Assembly (NCBI RefSeq): GCF_018294505.1
Contig: NC_057794.1
Coordinates: 194,107,201-194,171,200 of the forward strand
DNA length: 64,000 nucleotides
Source of the DNA: Triticum aestivum
Taxonomy: Eukaryota > Streptophyta > Magnoliopsida > Poales > Poaceae
Reading direction: 5' to 3'
Shown here: positions 1 to 11,172 of the stretch, piece after piece
Layout: each line of letters opens with the position of its first letter
Numbering within the stretch: position 1 is the stretch's first letter
Position numbers and translations under genes: made by a program
The notes under the pieces: model-generated
Databases searched by the model: none
The model's input: the letters and a program-made list of their open reading frames with translations, nothing else
What the model was told of the DNA's origin: nothing

Positions 1-825
1 GAAGACCCACCTCCTGGTGGCGGTTGACAAGTTTACAAAGTGGGTGGAGGCAGAACCTGTTAGCAAGTGTGATGCGGCCACGTCGGTTCAGTTCATCAAA
101 AAGGTGATTTTCCGGTTTGGCTTTCCGCACAGTATTATCACAGATAATGGTACCAATTTGTCCAAAGGTGCTATGAAGGAGTTCTGCGAACGGGAGCGCA
201 TCCGGCTCGACGTTTCATCAGTGGCACATCCACAGTCCAATGGTCAACAGAAAGATCTAATCAAGAGATCTTGAGAGGCATCAAGCCCCGGCTCATGGTT
301 CCTTTGCAGAGAACGCCGGGTTGTTCGGTAGAAGAATTACCATCTGTGTTATGGAGCATCAATACAACACCCAACAGATAAACAGGATACACACCGTTCT
401 TCATGGTTTATGGAGCGGAGGCAGTTCTCCCCAGTGATATTCGTCATGATTCACCTCGTGTCACGGCTTATATTGAAGCGCACAACGAGAAAGCACGGCA
501 AGATGCTTTGGACCGGTTGGATGAAGAGCGTGACATCGCAGCCGCCCGATCAGCGATTTACCAGCAGGATCTTTGTCGTTATCACAGTCGCCGGGTCAGA
601 ACCAGAACCTTTCAGGAAGGAGATTTGGTGCTTCGGCTCATCCAAGATCAGACTGATATGCATAAGCTATCCCCACCTTGGGAGGGGCCTTTCGTGGTCA
701 GCAAGAATCTGCACAACGGGTCATACTATCTGATCGATATTCGAGAGCATAAGGACTCACGTACGTCAGAGGAGGAGACTAACAGGCCGTGGAATATAGC
801 TCATCTTCAGCCTTACTATACCTGA
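1..825 (+). pseudogene. Integrase C-terminal part of Tat pol, frameshifted
   Basis: The first frame (to 274) reads through the integrase core, with AVDKFTKWVEAEP, TDNGTN and HPQSNGQ around the second catalytic Asp and the approach to the Glu. A frameshift near 250 and an in-frame TAA near 380 break it. The frame resumes at 403 with MVYGAEAVLPSD and ends with the C-terminal DNA-binding region (GDLVLR, PPWEGPFVV, GSYYLIDI, RPWNIAHLQPYYT). Such enzymes insert the cDNA into chromosomes. This copy cannot encode a continuous protein. The wording of the C-terminal region is typical of Tat-type Ty3 elements rather than Athila. Confidence 0.88.
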
Positions 826-2156
826 GCCATTGGCTATACTTATGTACATATTACGACAATGTATATATTATGATTAAATATAATAAACCGGAACCTCAGC
901 TAAAGCGGGGTATCTGTTCTTTTACATCATGTGAGGTTACACGGAGTTGCTCTAAAGCGGCCTCCGGTTTACCCCTTGAGTTCGCTTTGCTAAAAGCATC
1001 GTGTTATATCACTTGGAGGATTGGTCGTGTCTGAACCAATACCATGCCTCTTGATAGGCGAGAGCCACCAGATCACTTGGGGACTTGGTCATGTCTAAAC
1101 CAGTCATGCCTCTTGATCGGCCTAAGGCCACAGAATCACTTGGGGGCTTGGTCGAACCCGAACCATGACCATGCCATTTAGTTGGCATAAATGCCACGGT
1201 TTCATTTGGGGACCTGGCTGACTAGAACCATAGTTACACCTAACGGGAGCTTGGTCGTGTTTGGCCATGGTAACGCCATTTGATCAGCGTAAATAAACCT
1301 TTTTGGCAAACGGTTTTGTCGTATCTTTTGCTTCACACTTTTCTTTGAAGGGTTTTTTTTGCTTTTCATTGTGTTTTTTAAACCGACAAAGTTTTTTAAC
1401 CAATCAATTGACGGAACACAGTTCACGTCAATCCGAAGACTATTTGTCCGGTTTGATCCTTGTTGTTAACATCCTCTTATGGAGTAACACGGTGTTTATT
1501 ATAACCCGGCATGGTTTACATGGTAAACCAGCGTCATATATATATATATATACAGGAGCTGTTATCTCCTCCAACAGTGTGGGTTTGCAAAACTCCGCTT
1601 CAAGATTGGCCAAGCCAACTTCACGCTCAATGATGGCAGGTATTATCTATCTCAAAAATTTGATCATATACTTAAAATTGTGTTTTGATTTCATATATGC
1701 AGACATCATATTCCGCCTGACGGTACAACCGTGGTGGCACTTGACGAATTTTTCATTTCAGAAAGTGTTTTGGAAAGTTCATTACCACAGGAAGAACAAA
1801 TTATGCACGAAGGCATATCAACATCAAAGGTATCAGCTAGTCTATTACAAGGCAACATGGTGCCCATAATAATATAATTGTTTTTCGCAAAGGAGAGGCA
1901 GTTTAAAACCGGCTTCCGGTTCAAGTTTGGTCACCTGCCTGGCCTGATGGTTGTGGGTCATCCTGCGCCGCTTCAGCCTCCGTTTCTCTACCCAGTGGCT
2001 GGAAATCCACAGTTGTCCAGTCGATTCCCATTAATGCTTGAAAAACAACTTCATCATGGATCAGCAATGACGGGTCAATATCGGAGCGTAAGTATGCTTA
2101 CGGATTGGAGGGATCAGATTTTCCGATTCATGGATTGGTGCAGCTATTCGCTTGTT
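826..2156. other. Post-pol spacer of the Tat element
   Basis: No coding signal on the plus strand. It is AT-rich near 840-890, contains the tandem repeats at 1010-1280 and a short TA microsatellite near 1537-1552. The right end is probably the 3' non-coding part of the antisense gene. Confidence 0.6.
1010..1280. repeat. Four tandem 62-68 bp units with polypurine-like cores
   Basis: Each unit carries a form of CACTTGGGGGCTTGGTCG followed by GAACCA, CATGCC, TTGAT and GGC(A/C)TAA. Cores start near 1012, 1074, 1137 and 1204. The core resembles a retroelement polypurine tract. Confidence 0.75.
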
Positions 2157-5100
2157 CTAACTGTCATATTGGGCTGGATAATGAGACAAGTCTGCTTCCT
2201 CAGCCAGTTGACAAGCTAGCGGACGTACCTCCCGGTTTATTGCTCGCAGATCCGCTTCGCCAAATTCTGACCCATCTTCCTTCAAGCTGGGATAGCCCTG
2301 AGCCGCTTCAATAGGATCAAAATCCGGCAGCCAGGCTTTTGCCCGGATTAAGGCATTGATGGCACCGGTTCGAGCAACAGATTTCTTCAGCTCTTCAACC
2401 CGGGCAGGAAGCACCGACAGTTTCATCAGAGTATCTTGAATCAAAGTGGGTGCCGGTTTGTTATGAGATGCGGTATAGATGATCCGCTGGGCACCAGTAT
2501 ACAATTGTTCAACCAATGTATAGGTGGCTTTTAGTTTCTTCCGCACATCTGACCCCAAGTGACCAATGCGTGTCCCTGAAATACCATAAAGGGTTAATAA
2601 ACCGGCGACTCTGTCAGAAGGCAGAGCCAATTCAGAAGGCAAACTGGCTTACCAAAGATAGCAGTAGTCATGGCATGCACGTGCCGCTTTATGTTGGTCA
2701 GTTCATCTGCCACTGGTTTTAGTGCAGCCTCGGCATCCTCTGCTCGTTTGATCAAAGCGGACTTTTCAGTGGTCCAATCTGCCCGCTTCTTCTTGAAGCT
2801 CTCGTTAAGCTGTTCCTTGGCGCTTAAAGCGCTGGCCAATTTCTCTTTTGCTTTGGAGGTTTCAGCCTGTTGGGTTTTCAGGTTTTCTTGGAGATCGGTG
2901 ACTTGGTTTTCTTTCGTCTTCAGCTCCGCCTGCATGCATACAGATATATGCTTCAACAAATCGGTATAAGGATTCAAGTACCAATCACATAACAAGTTAT
3001 GCACTTAGCACTTGGGGGCTAATGCATATTCGGTCTTCATCTTTCAATTGCTTACAAAGTCCCAAGATCAATACAAGTATTCAACTTGGCACTTGGGGGC
3101 TAATGGCTATTTGCTCGTATATATTCTGATGCGGCAATTTCAATTACTTAAAGTACCGATTTAACTACGTTAAGTTGAACCGGCCCTTGGGGGCTACATC
3201 AGCGAATTTCAAAGCATCAAGATTTATATTGGTAAGTCCCGATTTGAAAGAATATTACAAACCGGCCCTTGGGGGCTAGAAGAGTCAGCAAGAATGGAAG
3301 CATACAAGCAGGAAGGAGCATATGGAAGTTACCTCATATTTCTCTTTCATTATATTAACCAGACCGGCTTCATAGTCGCGACTGGTATACAACCGGTTCA
3401 GATAGCCGGAATGGATATCTTGGGCGTTCAGAGCAGCATAAGTCGTCAGATCAGCGTTCCACTTGCCTTTGCCAAAGGCAGCAAATTCTTCCTTGACAAA
3501 ATGTTTGGATAAAGCGATAGGATTGCTTGGCTCAGTATGGCCAGTGCCAGTAATGACAACCTCATAATCCTGGGTACCGTGCACTGGGATGTTGGCTTGT
3601 TAGTAGGTTTTGCTGGACCAGTGGAACTTTCAATCCGGATGGAACCTGTGGGCTGATTGACAGGACCTGAGGCGTCAGTAGGTCTCTCTTCAGCAATAAG
3701 ATCATCGTCCCACCGCGGTGGATCATTGGGTATATCCTCAGGAATAGCCGCTTCAAGATTGGGTGTCTTGCCTGGTTCAAGAATGACATCTTCTTCGGCC
3801 GCTTTGTCCAGGCGGGCCTTCTTTCTTGGCCTAGGTTTGGCCCTGAGAAGAATAACAAAATCAAATACAGCATATGTTATAAGGCAATGTACTGCAAACA
3901 TCACAATAAGTATAACTTACCCAAGCACCGTTTTGAGCGGTGGGAGCTGAGTAGCCGAAGACTCGCCAGAAGATGAGTGGGAAGTAACCTGGTAATCGGA
4001 GTCAGATGGATTAAGAGGTTGACGAAAGTAGCCTGCTTTAGGACAAGCACTGACAAGCAAATTAGATACCTCTGAATGGCGTTTCTGAACCGGACTGTTC
4101 GGTAAACCGGTGGAGGTAACTACCTGGCCGCTGTGTCGGGTGGTGCGACGAGCTTCGTGTTATTGGGTCTTCATAAGAAGTTTAGGATCCAAATAAGCAA
4201 GAGGATGAGAAAATTTAACTTTCCGGTTTGCCTGATGGATCTTTTGTGAAGGCAAAGTTTCTGAATCGGAAGAGAGAATAATTACCTCTGCAACATCTGC
4301 ATGGCTGGCTTCGGCATCATCCTGACAAATATCATCATCAATAAGATGCATGAAAAATAAACCAAGTGAGTCAAGCTCTACCTCAAAGTCCGGATTATCC
4401 ACCTCATCATCAGGGGCTGGATTAGAAGATGCAGTGGTTCTTTTCCCGTGGGCAGTCTTCTTCACAGCTTTAGTCTTTTGCCGGGTTGCTCCTTCCGGTT
4501 TGTCTGGTTTTTCTGGTTTCTCATGCGGCAGTTTTTTGCTCCAAAACGGATCATTGCCCTGATTATGCAGACACTGATATTAAAAACAATGACCAGACAT
4601 ATCAATAACAGATTCAGCAAAGAGAAAAATCAAAGTCTTACAGCTGGCGGTTTGTTGGTGGCACAAAAGGGAAGCAGGCCGGTTCTAGCGCAGACGTGTT
4701 CCATTTCATTCAGTATCTTATGCACAGCCTCTGTGATTTCTTCATCGGAGAGCTGGAATTTTGAATGTCGCAGTGGGTCATCAACACTGTCAGTATACTC
4801 GCACATCAAACCGGAGCGCTGACTAAGGGGCAGTATGCTCCATGATATCCAACAGCGAGCGAGATCAACCCCTGTTAAACCGTTGGCCATAAAGGCTCTG
4901 AGCTTTGACAACTAGGGAGCATATTTGCTTCTCTCCTGGGTAGTCAATCTTTAAGGAAAAGGGTGTGTATTGCTGAGCCGCTCCGGACGAAAGCCAGGCA
5001 AGGGATTCTCACCAGCAGGGGAGGTGTCTTTGCAGTAGAACCATGTCTGATTCCACTCCTGGGGGTGACTGTGCAGCTTGGCGTGAGGGTATGTGACCTC

Positions 5101-5529
5101 TTTCCTTTTCTGAATCGCCATGCCACCCAACTCCGTATTAGAGCCATCAGTAAACTCAGTATGGCGGTTTAGATGGAAAAGGTATCTGAACAATTCCACT
5201 GTGGGCTCCTCTTGAAAGAACACCTCATAGAGCACTTGGAAGTGGCACATATTTGTAACAGAGTTGGGGCCAGTGTCTTGCGGATGGAGTTTGAAATCGG
5301 CTAAAACATCCCGGTAAAATTTAGAATCGGGCGGCTTAAAGCCCCGGGCTAAGTGATCTACGAAAACAACAACCTCTCCTTCTCGAGGTGTGGGAGGGCA
5401 TTCTTTGCCAGGAGCCCTCCAATGGATGGTATCTTTGCTGCCTAAAGCGCCTATCAGGACTAAATCGTCCAGTTGATCCTCTGTGACGCAAGAAGGAACC
5501 CAATTGCACTCATATACTTGCTTTGCCAT
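2157..5529 (-). pseudogene. Spliced antisense gene of the Tat element (Transposase_28-like), decayed
   Basis: The minus-strand frame from ATG 5529 to about 4950 opens with a segment I recognise as the plant domain called putative gypsy type transposon (PF04195): WVPSCVT, DLVLIGAL, EVVVFVDHLARGF, FYRDVLADFKLHP, LFRYLFHLN. Its continuation (RAFMANGLTGVDLARCW, GLMCEYT) is reached only past two nonsense codons, near 4951 and 4915. Later exons fit GT-AG boundaries: donor at 4641, acceptor at 4559, exon from 3843 after TTCTCAG, donor after EKYE near 3334, a coiled-coil exon about 2930-2653 rich in K/E/A, and a last exon 2611-2157. A frameshift lies near 3590 and an in-frame stop near 4145. The function of these proteins is unknown. 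The reading agrees with the family, and the copy is clearly inactive. Confidence 0.8.
3007..3285. repeat. Four CTTGGGGGCTA motifs in an antisense-gene intron
   Basis: CACTTGGGGGCTAATG occurs near 3009 and 3090, and CCCTTGGGGGCTA near 3184 and 3267, each followed by AT-rich sequence. They lie between the coiled-coil exon and the exon ending near 3334 of the antisense gene. The motif resembles a polypurine tract read on the plus strand. Confidence 0.7.
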
Positions 5530-6225
5530 GATGGAATCTACAAGGTAGAAGATCCCGGTTCAAAAATGCATTTGATCAAGGTACGTTGGTATGGGCAGTG
5601 TTAAACCGGAGACAGAACTATGTGAACCGGAGTTTCATGAAGCAACCAACATCTGGCGGTTCAACAAGGGGACTAATGGCATATACCGGTATGGAAAATT
5701 TTCTATAAGGTTAAACCGCCTGATCTAAGCATTGAAAAGCTGAGATTGCGGATGGACAAGTACGCCCAAACAGGTTTCACAAGATTTCTTTACAGCATTG
5801 GATCTGAAGCAAGTTCAGAGAAGAGATAAATACTTAGAGGTTCAAAGGAGCAGTACCGAACCAATGAGCAAAATGTTCATATAGACCCATGGTTTGAGAT
5901 GCATAAGTAAAGGCGAAGGTCAAACAACTATCATTGCACAGAATAAAGATTTGCGGATTCATCTAAAGATCTATTGTATGAGCAAGTGGCAGGCGATGAA
6001 CACTGAAGAACTGCGAAACCCTAGGCCAGATCTGCGGGGGAAAAGATAGAATATTTACCGGAGCTGAGGAAGATGCGGAAGGTTGCCGCGATGTTCTGGT
6101 GCGCTCAGGTTGATGCAGCGGCCAAGGATGAGGCAAAGGTCGATGGCGGCGGCGGAGCTCCAAGGCTGGCGATGCGAGGAAGATGAAGAAGGCATGGAAG
6201 GAGAAAAGAAATGACCCTTCGGTCC
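5530..6225 (-). other. 5' leader of the Tat antisense gene, with an intron
   Basis: On the minus strand a leader exon can run from about 6200 to 6059 and end at CTCCG/GTAAAT. The next exon can start after CTTGTAG at about 5538, nine bases before the ATG. The intron contains CTAGGGTTT, a motif common in plant leaders and promoters. The exon limits are inferred from splice signals only. Confidence 0.55.
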
Positions 6226-6233
6226 TATTTATA
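6226..6233 (-). promoter_or_regulatory. TATA box of the Tat antisense gene
   Basis: The minus strand reads CCTTATAAATAGG here, a strong plant TATA box, about 700 bases before the ATG at 5529 and about 30 bases before a plausible leader start. 6234-6481, between this box and the LTR, shows nothing else. Confidence 0.6.
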
Positions 6234-6481
6234 AGGCGAAAGAACATGAGTCAGGCGCGACAATCAAGGGGCCACAAAACGGAGTTGTCACCTCGATTTT
6301 TGCCAATCTATTAAACAAAGAAGCATAATGGATAGCTTCATTATGACAGGTGACGTCACTCCGGTTTACAGCAATCAGAGAAGATGACATCATAGCGGTT
6401 TACCAATTTATAAGAAGATGTTGAAGATGAAGCTTTTATTAAAGGATTGACATGAACCCGTTCAAATCAATCTGGGCCTAA

Positions 6482-6991
6482 TGTTGGGGATATTACTACT
6501 GGGCATAAACCGGCCTATCTGGGCCGGGCTAACTTTGTTAGTAGTTAAGTAAGCTAAAGCCCAAGAAGACAGAGGAGGGCTCAAGAACCATGGTCGGCTC
6601 AAGGCCTGCAGCCGTAAACCGGTGTTAGTAGTTAACCTGTATTGTAAGTTAGGAATAAGAAGAGACCAAGCCGGACACATCTATGAGCCGGTATTGGGAC
6701 TCCATAAGCCGACGAGAGTCACCCGTGTATATAAGGGGACGACCCGGCGGCGGTTCAAGGACAACAGACAACAACTCGAGACATAGGCGAAGCTTGTTTG
6801 CTCCCTAGTCATCGAAACCCCATCAATTCCATCACAACTAGACGTAGGCTTTTACCTTCATCGAAGGGGCCAAACTAGTATAAACTCTCTTGCGTCCTTG
6901 TGTCTGCTTTAACCCCTTCAAGATAACCCATCGCGATGGCTCCACGACTAAGTCCTTTCTCTAGGACATCTGCCATGACAAAACCACGACA
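6482..6991 (+). repeat. 3' LTR of the Tat element (510 bp)
   Basis: It starts TGTTGGGGATATTACTACTG, a typical Tat LTR start, and ends CCACGACA. The preceding TCTGGGCCTAA may be a worn polypurine tract. Only one LTR is in the window, so the left limit is inferred. Confidence 0.7.
6728..6734 (+). promoter_or_regulatory. TATA box in the Tat LTR
   Basis: GTGTATATAAGGGG lies in the middle of the LTR, as expected for the U3/R promoter. Confidence 0.6.
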
Positions 6992-7294
6992 CTATGGTTA
7001 GGTTTACCTTAATACTTCTTTCGTAGTTGCAGATGCTTGCAAGAGGGGTTAATCATAAGTGGGATGCCTGTCCAAGGAAGGGCAGTACCCAAGCACCGGT
7101 CCACCCACATATCAAATTATCAAAGTATCGAATGTGAATCATATGAACGTGATGAAAACTAGCTTAACAATAATTCCCATGTGTCCTTGGGAGCGTTTTC
7201 CTTTATATAAGAGTTTGTCCACGCTTGTCCTTTGCTACAAATAGGATTGGGCCATCTTGCTGCACCTTATTTACTTTTATTACTTGTTACCCGT
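6992..7294 (+). repeat. Athila-A 5' LTR, middle fragment
   Basis: It matches the intact LTR of Athila-B from about 40776 (CTATGGTTAGGTTTACCTTAA) and stops at CCCGT, where a solo LTR is inserted. Confidence 0.85.
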
Positions 7295-8869
7295 TGATAC
7301 GTCTCCAACGTATCTATAATTTTTGATTGTTCAATGCTATTATATATTCTGTTTTGGATGTTTAATGGGCTTATTTATACACTTTTATATTATTTTTGGG
7401 ACTAACCTATTAACCGGAGGCCCAGCCCAAATTGTTGTTTTTTTTGCCTATTTCAGTGTTTCACAGAAAAGGAATATGAAACGGAGTCCAAACGGAATGA
7501 AACCTTCTTGAGCGTGATTTCTGGAACAAATGTGATCCAGAGGACTTGGAGTGGATGTCAAGAAACCAACAAGGAGGCCACGAGGCAGGGAGCGCGCCTA
7601 CCCCCTGGGCGCACCCTCCCCCCTCGTGGGCCTCACGTGGCTCCACCGACCTACTTCTTCCTCCTATATATACCTACGTACCTTGAAAACATCCAGGAGC
7701 ACCACAAAACCCTATTTCCACCGCCGCAACCTTCTGTACCCAAGAGATCCCATCTTGGGGCCTTTTCCGGAGCTCCGCCAGAGGGGGCATTGTTCATGGA
7801 GGGCCTCTACATCAACTCCATGGCCCCTCCGATGATGTGTGAGTAGTTTACCTCAGACCTTCGGGTCCATAGTTATTAGCTATATGGCTTCTTCTCTCTC
7901 TCTGGATCTCAATACAAAGTTCTCCTTGATTCTCTTGGAGATCTATTCGATGTAATCTTCTTTTGCGATGTGTTTCTCAAGATCTGATGAATTGTGGGTT
8001 TATGATCAAGACTACCTATTAACAATATTTGAATCTTCTCTGAGCTCTTTTATGTATGATTGGTTTATCTTTGCAAGTCTCTTTGAATTATCAGTTTGGT
8101 TTGGCCTACTAGATTGATCTTTCTTGCCATGGGTGAAGTGCTTAGCTTTGGGTTCAATCTTGCGGTGCTTGATCCGAGTGACAGAAAGGGAAACGACACG
8201 TATTGTATTGTTGCCATCGAGGATAAAAAGATGGGGTTTATATCATATTCCATGAGTTTATCCCTCTACATCATGTCATCTTGCCTAAAGCGTTACTCTG
8301 TTCTTATGAACTTAATACTCTACATGCATGCTGGATAGCGATCGATGTGTGGAGTAATAGTAGTAGATGCAGGCAGGAGTCGGTCTACTTGTCACGAACG
8401 TGATGCCTATATACATGATCATACCTAGATATTCTCATAACTATGCTCAATTCTATCAATTGCTCGACAGTAATTTGTTCACCCACCGTAATACTTATGC
8501 TATCTTGAGAGAAGCCACTAGTGAAACCTATGGCCCCCGGGTCTATTTTTCATCATACAAGTTTCCAATCTATTTTATTTTGCAATCTTTACTTTCAATT
8601 TATATCATAAAAATACCAAAAATGTTTATCTTATTATTATTATCTCTATCAGATCTCACTCTTGCAAGTGGCCGTGAAGGGATTGACAACCCCTTTATCG
8701 CTTTGGTTGCGAGGTTCTTATTTGTTTGTGTAGGTACGAGGTGACTCGCGTGTGGTCAACTACTGGATTGATCCCTTGGTTCTAAAAAACTGAGGGAAAT
8801 ACTTACGCTGCTTTGCTGCATCACCCTTTCCTCTTCAAGGGAAAACCAATGCATGCTCAAGAGGTAGCA
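7295..8869 (+). mobile_element. Solo LTR of a related Athila-type family
   Basis: It begins TGATACGTCTCCAACG and ends AAGAGGTAGCA. The flanks are CCCGT (7290-7294) and CCCAT (8870-8874), a 5 bp target duplication with one change. No primer site or coding sequence follows; the host LTR simply resumes, so this is a solo LTR left by recombination. It resembles LTRs of the Sabrina/WHAM group of wheat. Short open frames inside it are not genes. Confidence 0.85.
7579..7672 (+). promoter_or_regulatory. GC-rich hairpin and TATA box of the solo LTR
   Basis: An imperfect inverted repeat (CCACGAGGCAGGGAGCGCGCC with GGGCGCACC...CCTCGTGGG, 7579-7632) is followed 33 bases later by TATATATA (7665-7672). 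The same arrangement occurs in the Athila-A and Athila-B LTRs. Confidence 0.6.
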
Positions 8870-9037
8870 CCCATTACAAATTACCTTATCACAAAACTAT
8901 GCGTTATCGATAATTTCAGTGCTTGCACAGAATACCTTACTGAAAACTGCTTATCATTTCCTTTTGCTCCTTGTTGGGTTCGACACTCTTACTTATCGAA
9001 AGGACTACTATAGATCCCCTATACTTTTGGGTCATCA
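8870..9037 (+). repeat. Athila-A 5' LTR, 3' end fragment
   Basis: It matches the last part of the Athila-B LTR (CTTATCGAAAGGACTAC ... GGTCATCA) and is followed directly by the primer binding site. Confidence 0.88.
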
Positions 9038-9048
9038 AGACTCTTTTC

Positions 9049-9066
9049 TGGCGCCGTTGCCGGGGA
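9049..9066 (+). other. Primer binding site, tRNA-Asp type
   Basis: TGGCGCCGTTGCCGGGGA is complementary to the 3' end of plant tRNA-Asp and lies 11 bases after the LTR. It primes minus-strand synthesis in Athila-group elements. Confidence 0.88.
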
Positions 9067-9143
9067 GTGAAGCGCCTTTGGTAGGTGGAATTTGGTAAGG
9101 AAAATTTTATATAGTGTGTTGAAATTTACTATCACTTGTTACT

Positions 9144-10160
9144 ATGGAACATAATCCTTTGAGGGACTTGTTCGGGATATCTTCACCCCGACAAGTAGGG
9201 CAAAGAGTTTCTCCTCAACCTACTGAACCTACGGAAAATGTTTACTTTGAAATTCCTTCGGGTATGATAGAGAAACTGCTAGCTAATCCTTTCACAGGTG
9301 ATGGAACATTACATCCCAATTTGCACCTAATCTATGTGGATGAAGTTTCTGGATTATTTAAGCTTGCAGGTATGCCTGAGGATGTTATCAAGAAGAAGGT
9401 ATTCCCTTTATCCTTGAAGGGAAAGGCATTGACATGGTTCAGGCTATGTGATGATATGGTATCATGGAACTACAACCGATTGAAATTGGAATTTCATCAG
9501 AAGTTTTATCCTATGCATCTTGTTCATCGTGATCCTAATTATATATTTAATTTTTGGCCTCGCGAAGGAGAAAGCATCGCTCAAGCTTGGGGGAGGCTTA
9601 AGTCAATGTTATATTCATGCCCCAATCATGAGCTCTCAAGAGAAATTATTATTCAAAATTTTTATGCTCGACTTTCTCTCAATAATCGATCCATGCTCAA
9701 TACTTCTTGTACTGGTTCTTTTATAATGAAGACTATTGAATTGAAATGGGATTTATTGGAAAGAATTAAACGCAACTCTAAAGATTGGGAACTCGACGAA
9801 GGTAAGGAGTCAGGTATAACACCTAAGTTTGATTGTGTTAAATCTTTTATGGATACCAATGCTTTTCGTGAATTTAGCACTAAATTTGGACTTGACTCTA
9901 AGATAGTAGCCTCTTTCTGTGAATCCTTTGCTACTCATGTTGATCTCCCTAAGGAGAAGTGGTTTAAATATAATCCTACCATTGAAGTAAAAGTAGTTGC
10001 ACCTATTAAAGTTGAAGAAAAGATTATCACTTATAATGTTGATCTTGTTGTTCCTATTGCTTATATTGAGAAACCACCTTTCCCAGTTAGAATAAAGGAT
10101 CATGCTAAAGCTTCAACTGTGGTTCGTAAGAGTAATACTAGAACACCTACACCCCCTTAG
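9144..10160 (+). pseudogene. Athila-A gag
   Basis: This frame of 338 codons begins MEHNPLRDLFG. Residues about 60-190 look like the retrotransposon Gag domain (LSLKGKALTWF, SWNYNRLKLEFHQKFYP, ESIAQAWGRLKSML). Gag forms the particle that packages the RNA. No CCHC zinc knuckle was seen in this part. The first ATG after the primer site was taken as the start; Athila-B has an ATG at the homologous place (41345). A TAG at 10158-10160 ends the frame, yet the same frame stays open to 10487 and resembles Athila-B, where no stop occurs. The stop is therefore probably secondary and the original product a gag-pol polyprotein. Confidence 0.85.
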
Positions 10161-11172
10161 CAAATTAAAGTCGAACCTAGTATTGCTATGGTTAAAGATC
10201 TCTTGGCCGATAATATCGATGGGCATGTTATTTACTTCTGTGATGAGGCTGCTAGAATTGTTAGACCCGATACTAAAAATAAACATAGGCCTATTGTAGG
10301 CATGCCTGTTATTTCTGTTAAAATAGGATATTATTACTATCATGGCTTATGTGATATGGGTGCTAGTGCAAGTGCAATACCTCATTCCTTATACAAAGAA
10401 ATTGTGCATGATATTGCACCTGCTGAGATAGAAGAGATAGATGTTACAATTATGCTTGACAATAGAGATACCATTTCACCAGTTTAGATTGTTAGTGATG
10501 TTGAAGTCTTGTGTGGGAAAGTTAAATATCCTGCTGATTTTCTTGTTCTTGGTTCCCCACAAGATGACTTTTGTTATATTTGGTAGACCCTTGAATACTG
10601 TTAATGCTAAGATAGACTGCAAAAAGGATATTGTTTCTGTTGGTTTAGGGAATATGTCTCATGAATTTAACTTTGCTAAATTTTGTAGACAACCCCATGA
10701 TAAAGAATTGCCTAGTAAAGATGAGATTATTGGTCTTGCTTCTATTGTCGTGCCTCCTAATGATCCTTTAGAACAATATTTGCTAGACCATGAAAATGAT
10801 ATGTTTATGAATGAAAGAAGGGAAATAGATGAAGTGTTCTTTAAACAGGGACCTATTTTGAAACACAACTTGCCTGTTGAAATCCTAGGGGATCCTCCTC
10901 CACCCAAGGGTGATCCGGTGTTTGAGCTTAATCCATTGCCAGATACTCTAAAATATGCTTATCTTGATGAAAAGAAGATATATCATGTTATTATTAGTGC
11001 TAACCTTTCAGAGCATGAAGAAAAGAAATTATTGAAAACTCCGAAGAAGCATCGTGCTGCTATTGGATATACTCTTGATGATCTTAAGGGCATTAGTCCC
11101 ACTCTATGCCAGCACAAAATAAAATTGGAGAAAGACGCGAAATCTGTTGTTGATCGCCAACGACGGTCCTAA
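10161..11172 (+). pseudogene. Athila-A protease and protease-RT linker
   Basis: The gag frame continues past the TAG to 10487 and includes the aspartic protease motif CDMGASASAIP near 10350-10385. DMG in place of DSG/DTG is also seen in Athila-B, so it is a family trait rather than damage. A TAG at 10485 and a small deletion near 10575 shift the frame. The shifted frame carries IFGRPLNTVNAKIDC and the linker with LPVEILGDPPPPKGDPVFEL to a stop at 11170. Compared with Athila-B, a few bases are lost there (CGACGGTCCTAAG), which again changes frame before RT. Confidence 0.8.

Larger units (their letters stand above)
1..6991 (+). mobile_element. Ty3 Tat-lineage LTR retrotransposon, 3' part
   Basis: The order is integrase end, spacer with tandem repeats, a multi-exon gene on the opposite strand, then an LTR ending in CA at 6991. 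An antisense gene between pol and the 3' LTR is typical of Tat/Retand elements in grasses. The right boundary is clear: from 6992 the sequence continues in the middle of an Athila-type LTR (compare 40776 onward), so this element inserted into that LTR. CTATG at 6992 is the likely target duplication, but its partner lies left of the window. The 5' LTR, gag and most of pol are outside the window. Confidence 0.85.

Noticed and set aside
3657..3950. Plus-strand frame of 97 codons
   Set aside because: It is the shadow of the antisense gene exon on the other strand.
7508..7846. 112-codon frame
   Set aside because: It lies in the promoter and leader part of a solo LTR and has no conserved domain.
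8065..8744. Short frames on both strands
   Set aside because: They are within the LTR; no such proteins are expected from LTR sequence.
9049..9066. tRNA gene
   Set aside because: Only the 18 bases complementary to the tRNA-Asp 3' end are present, placed directly after an LTR; it is a primer site.
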